A DNA stretch of 64,000 nt, from NCBI RefSeq assembly GCF_963259705.1, contig NC_081847.1:89298546-89362545 (forward strand). Direction: 5' to 3'. Under the pieces are notes generated by a model. That model searched no databases. It was given only the letters and a program-made list of their open reading frames with translations, and was not told the origin of the DNA. The stretch is from Myotis daubentonii (taxonomy: Eukaryota > Chordata > Mammalia > Chiroptera > Vespertilionidae). This document shows positions 57,382 to 64,000 of the stretch, piece by piece; the stretch's first letter is position 1, and each line of letters begins with the position of its first letter. Position numbers and translations under genes: made by a program.

Positions 57382-57588
57382 AAAAATATATATTGTTATT
57401 GATTTCAGAGAGGAAGGGAGCGGGAGAGAGAGATAAAACCATCAATGATGAGAGAGAATCATTGATGGGCTGCCCCCTGCAAGCCCCCCACCGGGGATGG
57501 AGCCTGCAACCTGGGCATGTGCCCTGACTGGGAACCAAACCGTGACCTCCTGGTTCATAGGCTCAACCCCTGAGTCACTCCAGTTGGG
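57382..57588 (-). mobile_element. VES SINE, minus strand
   Basis: Tail tattgttattgatttcagagagg, head of the 'ggttgagc...cctatgaaccagg' type. Left CAACCTTTGAAGACTTTT and right CAACCTTTGAGGATTTTT form a target duplication with two mismatches. Confidence 0.92.
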
Positions 57589-58734
57589 CAACCTTTGAGG
57601 ATTTTTGACAGTTTCCTCTAGAATGATACTCTTTACCTACTATGTGAGCAAAACCGACAGTGATTTTAGCATGTGAACACTCAGACAGTACACAGCTCTA
57701 CTTTATGGGCAAAAAGATTCTTGATCTTTGCAAACATACACTTGACCTCAGTCGAGACCTTCTTTCCCAGGAATTTGTTAAGGTAATCAAGGTGACCCTT
57801 TTCCCTGCACTAACACCTTTAACCCTGTAGTACACATATAAGCTCTTTGGGCCAAATCATATCCTTTTATGGGTCTTACAATGAGTGAGGCCACACTGTT
57901 CTTGCTTATTAGTTTTGATTAAGGGAGAGAATATTTGGTTTGCTGCCTCCTTTTTAAAAAAATTTCCTAGATATTTACTCATGGGGTTGATATAACCTCA
58001 GATTCAGTCTTTCTGAACCAGATTTGAAGGCTGTCAGTCATATTTAGTTCTCTTGCTATCAACAGTGGCCTCGCACAATTGCATACCAACCTCTTAGTGG
58101 TTGGATATTACCTATGCTAACTTCTCACATGTGGCCCCAAAACGCTTGCATGAGAAGGAACGTTTCTGGATTCCCTGCCCCTGAGCAAGGTGAATTAAAC
58201 CAAGTTGTTGGCAGAGTTTAACTCCTTGTGGCTGTAGGACTGAGCTCCCCATTTCCTTGCCGGCTGTCATTGGGGCTCTCTGCCAGCTCCGTAAAACTGC
58301 CTGCATTCATTCCGTCTGTGGCCTTCTCCATTCAAGTCCTCAGCGGTACAATGAGAAACCTTTGTGCTTTGCATCTCTCTGACTTCCTTTCCTGCCCCTA
58401 ACCAGAGAAAACTCTGTGCTTTTAAGTGCCCAGTCGAATAAATCTGGCCTACCTGGTTCATTTCCAAACTTCAGATCCACTGTACCACATGCCATTGCAT
58501 AATCACAGAAGTTCTACCTAATCATATTTACAAGTTCTGGGAATTAGGGTGTGGGGTCCTTGATGGAGGGGCACACTGATATCTGTCCTGCACAGTACCT
58601 AATGCAGTAATACGTACAATAAGTAGTTCAAGAACATTATTATAAGAACATAAAAAGACTCACAGTCTATTTCTTAAACAGACACTAGATCTATGTGTGA
58701 ATGTGGTCTCTTGTGGTTGTCCAATTCAACGAAC

Positions 58735-58810
58735 AGTTACTGAGTACTTCCTGTGTGCCAGTCGCAAACTGATAAAGGAATTAGAACTGGAACTTGCCCT
58801 TTTATAGCTA
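58735..58810 (-). repeat. L2 LINE 3' fragment, antisense
   Basis: attcaacgaacagttactgagtacttcctgtgtgccag is the antisense L2 end. Confidence 0.65.
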
Positions 58811-61599
58811 ACATTTTGTGCTCACACACCTCTTAGAAACCTGTTTGATATTTTGATAGTTTTGTCAGGATCGTTTCCCACTTATTACACAGAAAACTGA
58901 TCCTGTATGTCTTCAAATCCTTGAAATTCTGACAGGTAATTAAAAACATAAAAGTCTTCAAATCTTTGATTCAGTTATATCTCTTCCCGTTATTTCTCAA
59001 AGCGTCCTTTTTTTCAGGATAGAACCTCCTACTTATTTGACTATATTTTGTTACTTGATTTCAAGTCCCTTCAACATGTAAATTATGCTTTTAGCTGGAC
59101 ATAGTCAATTCACTTAATGTATCGGTTTCCTGGTTGTTTTTTTTTTTTCTTTTCAAAAGTAAAATAACTATTACACATTAGTTACTGCTGCTTTTTCAAA
59201 TTACAAATTGTCTTTGGATAAATTAAACAAAAACAATACAAAGAATGACAATCTGTTGGAGGGGCGCTGGCGTCTCTCACAAAATTCATAGAAGAGCTGG
59301 TCCCCCAGTAATCGGAAAGGGAAGAATAAAAGGCGGCCCCAGTTTTAGAAAAAGCGATGGTAACTCCAGTGACTGTAAGTTTTATCCTTTGTTCCTAACG
59401 GCTAGCATGCAAATACCAAGTCTGATGAGTCCCTTTTCCTCTGTCTCATAGTTCCAGGTCTTTCCAGAGCTGCAAGAGATCATGCCTCCTAGAGCCTAGA
59501 AAGGGATTGTGTGAACTAGGTCTCCATTCCTTTAGGTGCTTGATACATACCACTGTGTGGCTGCTAAAACACACACACAGCACACCCGCACACCTCACAC
59601 AACTTCTCCACATATCCAAATACAATTGTGCTGAACGCCTACCACTGATTTCACAGACACCAGCAACAGCCTCATTTCCCCAGCGGAACTGATCTAACAC
59701 CACAAACAGCCCAATTCCCCCCAGTGGACCTCACCCAGGTCCTGGCCGGCCGGGGTGCTCGGGTATTAGCAAAGAGCCCGCTTTTCTGAGACCAGATCGC
59801 CAGGTGATGCACACGCCTCTTCTAGTTCTGGGACAATTGAAATTATACAATTAATGGAGGAATTCGTATATTTTCCCACCGCCACCATACCCTAGACACA
59901 GCGGTGGAAATCACATTTAAGGAAATGAGGAAGGTGCTTTTAATCTTCAGACACTTGACAGCAAACAAGACAATCCAGATAAAAAATGAAGGTAGCGGAG
60001 ACTTGTTTCAAACAATGTGTTATTCTCGGGTCTTGTTTTTATCACTGCTTCACAGTTTTTTTTTTAGGATAACGTAGTTCCTGATTTATTATTGGCAAGG
60101 CACCAAAACCCTGAAGTTGTTGTTTGGCTAAATGCCAAGGTAGAGGAACCTCCTTTTGGGTCACATTCATTTCAGTCTCAATTAGAACATTTCTTTTCAG
60201 AATAACTTATCTCAAATCTGTGACTTTTTCCCCCCATTTACTTAGTTATCAGCTTAGAATAATTAATGATAAATCCATGAGCCATTTCTTCTATAAATTG
60301 TCCAATTATTTTTCTAAGAGAATGACTTTATAATAATACTATATGACTTTGTTTCTATTGTCCATTTAATGTTTCCTAAGACATTTCTCTCTAGTGATTA
60401 GCTGTCAACCCTCTTTGAAAACGCTGAACTGTGGTCTAATGATTGTCTTAGATTCACTTTAAATTTAATATGAGGATTTATCATTGTATATTCTGCTTGT
60501 TGGATGAGACAGGACATCAAAAACCCACAGTATTAATTGCTTTGGTTTCCATTTGCAGCAGTAAATAGCTTCATAAGTGAGCTGCCGATACAGGAATGCA
60601 TTACACAGCTGCATAAGTTTATTACACTATTTATGACTTTGTCTTATTTACCAATCAATTGATTGATAAATCAATCTATCTGTAGAGAGACAGTCAGTCA
60701 TATCTCTACCATGTCAACTTTGTGTAAAGCACTAAAATGGTTTCTCTAGATGACCACTATGACCTGTAAAATACATACTATATAGACACTTACAGTCTAA
60801 CTGGTAAATAAAATATATAGATTTTAGAATCATAGATGACAGGTGTTGTAAGATAAGAAAAAAGACGAAACAAACCCCTACTGAAATCTAGAATATCAGG
60901 ATTTGAGTAGATACCTGAAAATCTGTAACAGATATGGTTATTATGGTACATTTCAGATAAATTAAAAAAAAATCACATGTCATCTAGTTCAAAACCTCTT
61001 ATCTTAGAGTCAGTGAATACATTAGAAGATTCATGACTTGGGGGGAGAATATAAATATTTATATGTAAATTTTCACTTACCTCTAAGTGAAATTTAACAC
61101 TTCATTGTATTATGAATGTAGGCAGTAAAACACAGTGGTATTCACAGTGATGTGATTTTATCAGTAAAAGAAATCATAGGTATTTTTAATTCATTGTAAC
61201 GATATAAAAATGTTTATGCATATCACTTTCTATAAAATACCCAGTTCTTTAAAACCCTAAGCATGGAAATAATAGTGTATGCTTTTTTTAGGCAGTTGAG
61301 AAACTATAGATAAGTGTTCGCATTAATGGCCACCTTAAAAAGCGAGTCACCTCAGAACTCGGAGAAAGCTCTGTGACAGGCCCGTTGACAGAGGCTCCAG
61401 GGGCGGGAGAGGGAGACACATCTCAGACCACACTCTCGGAATCAGTGGGAAGCATTGCACACGTCCCCAGACACCTGCCCTGGGGAGAGAAGCCCATAGG
61501 TGCCACAGAGAAGGGTACACAGCAAAATGTCCAGGACTCGGAGACTCTGAGATGTACCGTTCCCCGCCTTAGTGTGTAGAGTGGATCAATTCTCTGAGC

Positions 61600-61945
61600 T
61601 CTTCCGGCTCTTTCCGGCCTTGGTGCTTTCTTTATACATTCTCCTGACCTACAGTCACCATCGTGCACCCACATACGTCTCTCCCTCTTCAAACTGCACC
61701 CCCAGTGAAGGCCTTTCCCAATCCCACCCTCGTCCCGTGATCACAGGTGACTTTTCTTTGTGTGCAAGACCTTGCCTATTTGTCGCTTTACATGGCTCTT
61801 TGATGGGTTAGATATCCCTTCTACCTGGCGTTGCAGTTCTTCAGTTAGAGTCCAGGTTAAGACCAAATTCCATATGGAGTCTCAGTTGACTCCCAGTGCC
61901 AACAAGGGTGCCTAGCACACAGTAGGTATTTGGTTAGCATTTTTA
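61600..61945 (+). repeat. L2 LINE 3' fragment, sense
   Basis: gaaggcctttcccaatcccacc, cctatttgtcgctttacatgg and ggtgcctagcacacagtaggtatttgg follow the sense L2 3' region. Confidence 0.55.
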
Positions 61946-62159
61946 GACAGAGTAGCATAAAGAATGTGCCTCGCTTCGCATGGACAGCACCGAAATACTG
62001 CTATTGAGTTTTTTTGTGTGTGTGTGTTTTTTTTTTAGCATGATGAATAATTATAACTTTATTATTATTACTAGGGGCCTGGTGCACGAAATTCGTGCAC
62101 TGGGTGTGTGTGTGGGGGGGAGTGTCCCTCAGCCCAGCCTACCCCCTCTCACATACTGG

Positions 62160-62620
62160 GAGCCCTCAGGCGTTGACCCCCATCACCCTCCAATCGCAGG
62201 ATCGGCCCCTTGCCCAGGCCTGATGCCTCCGCCAGATGTGTCAGGCTTGGACAGGGGACCCCCATCTCCCTCTGATCGCTTGCTCCACCCCCCGCCCAAG
62301 CCTGACGCCTCTGACCCAGGCTTCAGGCCTGGGCAAGGGGACCATCATATCCCCCCAATCCCCGGCTCAGCCCCCCGTCCAAGCCTGATGCCTCAGCCAG
62401 AGGAGTTGACCCTCATCACCCTCCGATCACCAATCACCGGATCGGCCCCTTAACCAGGCCTGAGGCCTCCGGCAGAGGTGTCAGGCCTGGGCAGGGGACC
62501 CCCAGCTCCCCGCGGTTGCAGGCTCCGCCCCTGCCCAGGCCTAACGCCTCTGGCCTAGGCGTCCGGCCCGGGCAGCGGGGACCCGCAGCTGCAGCGGCCC
62601 CGCGATCGTGGGCTCCGCTT
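62160..62620. repeat. Degenerate GC-rich tandem units inside Helitron
   Basis: Motifs of the type ccaggcctgatgcctc, tcaggc(c/t)tgg(a/g)cagggga and ccc(c)catc(a/t)ccctc recur roughly every 110-120 bp, in four diverged rounds. Confidence 0.7.
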
Positions 62621-62752
62621 TAGGCCCAGGCAAGGGACCCCTGGCTCCCGGGACTGCCAGCTTCGACCGTGTCCAGCTCCCATCGCTGGCTCCACCCCTA
62701 CTTCCTGCTATCACTGGCCAGGGCGGCAAAGGCACCTGAATCTCCGATCATG

Positions 62753-62806
62753 GCTGGGGGGCAGGGCAAAGGCGGCCCCAGGGCCGCCTTTGCCCTGCCC
62801 CCCAGC
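62753..62806. repeat. Perfect 26-bp inverted repeat, 2-bp spacer
   Basis: The left arm starts GCTGGGGGGCAGGGCAAAGG and ends GGCCC at 62778. After CA at 62779-62780 the right arm (62781-62806) is its exact reverse complement. It is GC-rich and would form a very stable hairpin or cruciform. It lies within the Helitron at 62071. Confidence 0.97.
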
Positions 62807-63039
62807 TCTTAGCTCCCCCCTGGGTTTCTGATCACTGTCAGTGGCAGGGGGCTTCTTCCTGCTTTCCCTTTTGCCTCCCTGCATTGTGCCTACATGTGCA
62901 AATTAACCGCCATCTTGTTGGCAGTTAACTGCCAATCATAGTTGGCAGTTAATTTGCATATAGCCCTGATTAGCCAATAAAAAGGGTATCGTCGTGCGCC
63001 AATTACCATTTTTCTCTTTTATTAGTGTAGATTATTTTT

Positions 63040-63230
63040 AGTAAATCTTTATTGTTCAGATTATTACATTTGTTCCTCTTTTTCCCCCCCCCATAGCTCC
63101 CCTCCACCCAGTTCCCACCCCACCCTCTGCCCTTACCCCCCCACTATCCTCATCCCTAGGTGCACAATTTTTGTCCAGTCTCTTCCCGCATCTCCCACAC
63201 CCCTTTCCCCACCAAGAATAGTGAGTTTTT
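63040..63230 (-). repeat. Bat L1 3'-end fragment
   Basis: ctttattgttcagattattacatttgttcc, a C-rich block and gcacaatttttgtccagtctcttcccgcatctcccac resemble a second type of bat L1 3' UTR. It abuts the Helitron end. Confidence 0.6.
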
Positions 63231-63626
63231 GTGCTGAGCCTTCGTTATCTGCTTTAAGACGCGCAGCTGATCTCTGGGCCTTCTCTGCATTCTCCTTAAA
63301 CTAGAGCCCCTTCTTCTAACAGCCCAGGCTGAGTGAGGAGCTACCAACCAAGGGCCACCCTCCGTGCAGAATTAATTAGTGGAAAAATGAATCCCCTTGT
63401 TACGTTCTGACCAGCAATGTCGGTTTTATCATTTTAAAACCAATGCCCTTTAACGTTTTAGCAGTAGTCATACATAAATATATACATGCATATGTATTTA
63501 TCTACATTAGTAAACTTAGTTTTAAGTGTTTTAACTTCCAAATATAGCATCATTTTTTGGTACATGTTTAACAAAGCATTAATAACCTGGATAATATTTT
63601 GAAAATAGACCATTGCATTTTTAAAA

Positions 63627-63820
63627 AAATATTTTTGTTGTTGTTGAAAGTATTGCGTATGTCCCCTTTTTTATTCACTAACCTCTTCTAGCCCACCCCC
63701 ACTCCCTGCCCCAGGCCCTCACCACCTTATTGTCTGTGTCCATGGGTTATGCATATACGCATACAAGTTCTTTGGTTCATCTCTTCCCAACCACCCCCGC
63801 CTTCTCTCTGAGATTCAGAA
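63627..63820 (-). mobile_element. Bat L1 3'-end insertion with target duplication
   Basis: A 5'-truncated L1 piece of about 195 bp: tgttgttgaaagtattgcgtatgtcccc, C-rich block, attgtctgtgtccatggg, catacaagttctttggttcatctcttccc. CATTGCATTTTTAAA occurs on both sides (63612 and 63823), a 15-bp target duplication. It is the clearest independent insertion of this module. Confidence 0.85.
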
Positions 63821-64000
63821 CATTGCATTTTTAAACTTTATTTTTTCAAAGGCTTTTGTGGTACTGAGGACTTGGAAATCCAGGGCTTTTGTAGTCAACA
63901 ATGAAGTTTTTGCATATAAGAAAACAAAAGATGAAACACAGAACAGGTGTTTACTTGCGTTTTAAAAACTGTATTTTCAGGCTTTAGTAAAATAGAAATT

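Larger units (their letters stand above)
62071..63031 (-). mobile_element. Long GC-rich HeliBat-type Helitron, minus strand
   Basis: 961 bp. The plus strand begins CTAGGGGCCTGGTGCACG after an A and ends TTATTAGTGTAGA before a T. The 3' hairpin GTGCACGAAATTCGTGCAC is nearly perfect. The middle is GC-rich with diverged units such as cccaggcctgatgcctc and ggcaggggaccccc, and includes the palindrome at 62753. The right end has repeated gttggcagttaa and atttgcatat motifs. The 157-codon frame at 61980-62453 reflects the Pro-rich repeats; no Rep or helicase coding was seen. Confidence 0.9.
10951..64000 (+). other. Large NOL4 intron downstream of exon C (open-ended)
   Basis: No sequence encoding the next conserved NOL4 segment was found, and no other recognisable gene occurs. 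The whole stretch is best read as one intron of more than 53 kb, consistent with the large introns of this gene. Repeats in it are listed separately. Long intervals without a recognised element are about 12100-13350, 13760-15420, 17070-19100, 22380-24800, 26200-26780, 27122-28790, 34890-35300, 36700-37800, 40933-44370, 46000-46730, 47650-49400, 50900-54180, 57590-58730 and 58800-61700. Confidence 0.75.

Noticed and set aside
61980..62453. 157-codon Pro-rich frame
   Set aside because: It lies mostly inside a Helitron and follows its degenerate GC-rich repeat units.

Overview
This is a window of mammalian nuclear DNA. The repeats point strongly to a vesper bat (Vespertilionidae, Myotis/Eptesicus/Pipistrellus-like). 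It holds VES tRNA-derived SINEs, several HeliBat-type Helitrons with the AT-target, TC...CTAG ends, a SPIN-type hAT element with an intact 8-bp target duplication, other short hAT elements, bat L1 3' ends and a betaretrovirus-like ERV. Genus and species cannot be fixed from the sequence alone.

The only protein-coding gene I can support is on the + strand: three consecutive internal exons of NOL4 (nucleolar protein 4) at 6577-6688, 7546-7658 and 10818-10950. They splice in frame (phases 1, 0, 1) and give about 118 residues that I recognise as NOL4 rather than its paralogue NOL4L. Everything left of 6577 is the upstream intron. Everything right of 10950, about 53 kb, is most simply the next large NOL4 intron, because no continuation exon was found before the window ends.

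The introns are a dense record of transposition. 0-5 kb: an old MIR, a 214-bp hAT element, a SPIN copy and a GC/C-rich Helitron. 5-13 kb: NOL4 exons and several VES SINEs. 13-21 kb: an inverted hAT copy, a 1.4-kb antisense L1 with the ORF2 C-terminus, and two Helitrons, one with duplicated inverted 3' termini and captured L1 DNA. 21-30 kb: largely unique intron with MIR/L2 relics, one + strand Helitron and a VES. 30-36 kb: an internally deleted class II ERV (two LTRs, tRNA-Lys primer site, gag remnant), a Helitron with 60-bp tandem repeats, a third copy of the short hAT and another Helitron. 36-50 kb: VES, MIR/L2, tiny hAT deletion derivatives and microsatellites. 50-64 kb: a mariner-like MITE, VES, small Helitrons, a long (TCC)n tract, and at 62.1-63.0 kb a GC-rich Helitron containing a perfect 26-bp-arm palindrome.

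No bacterial-type operon, CRISPR array, rRNA gene or functional tRNA gene is present. The most unusual material is the structural variety of the Helitrons (terminus duplication, 5'-end tandem amplification, large palindrome), the unequal LTRs of the ERV and a perfect 43-bp snapback palindrome at 18224-18266 that no recognised element explains.
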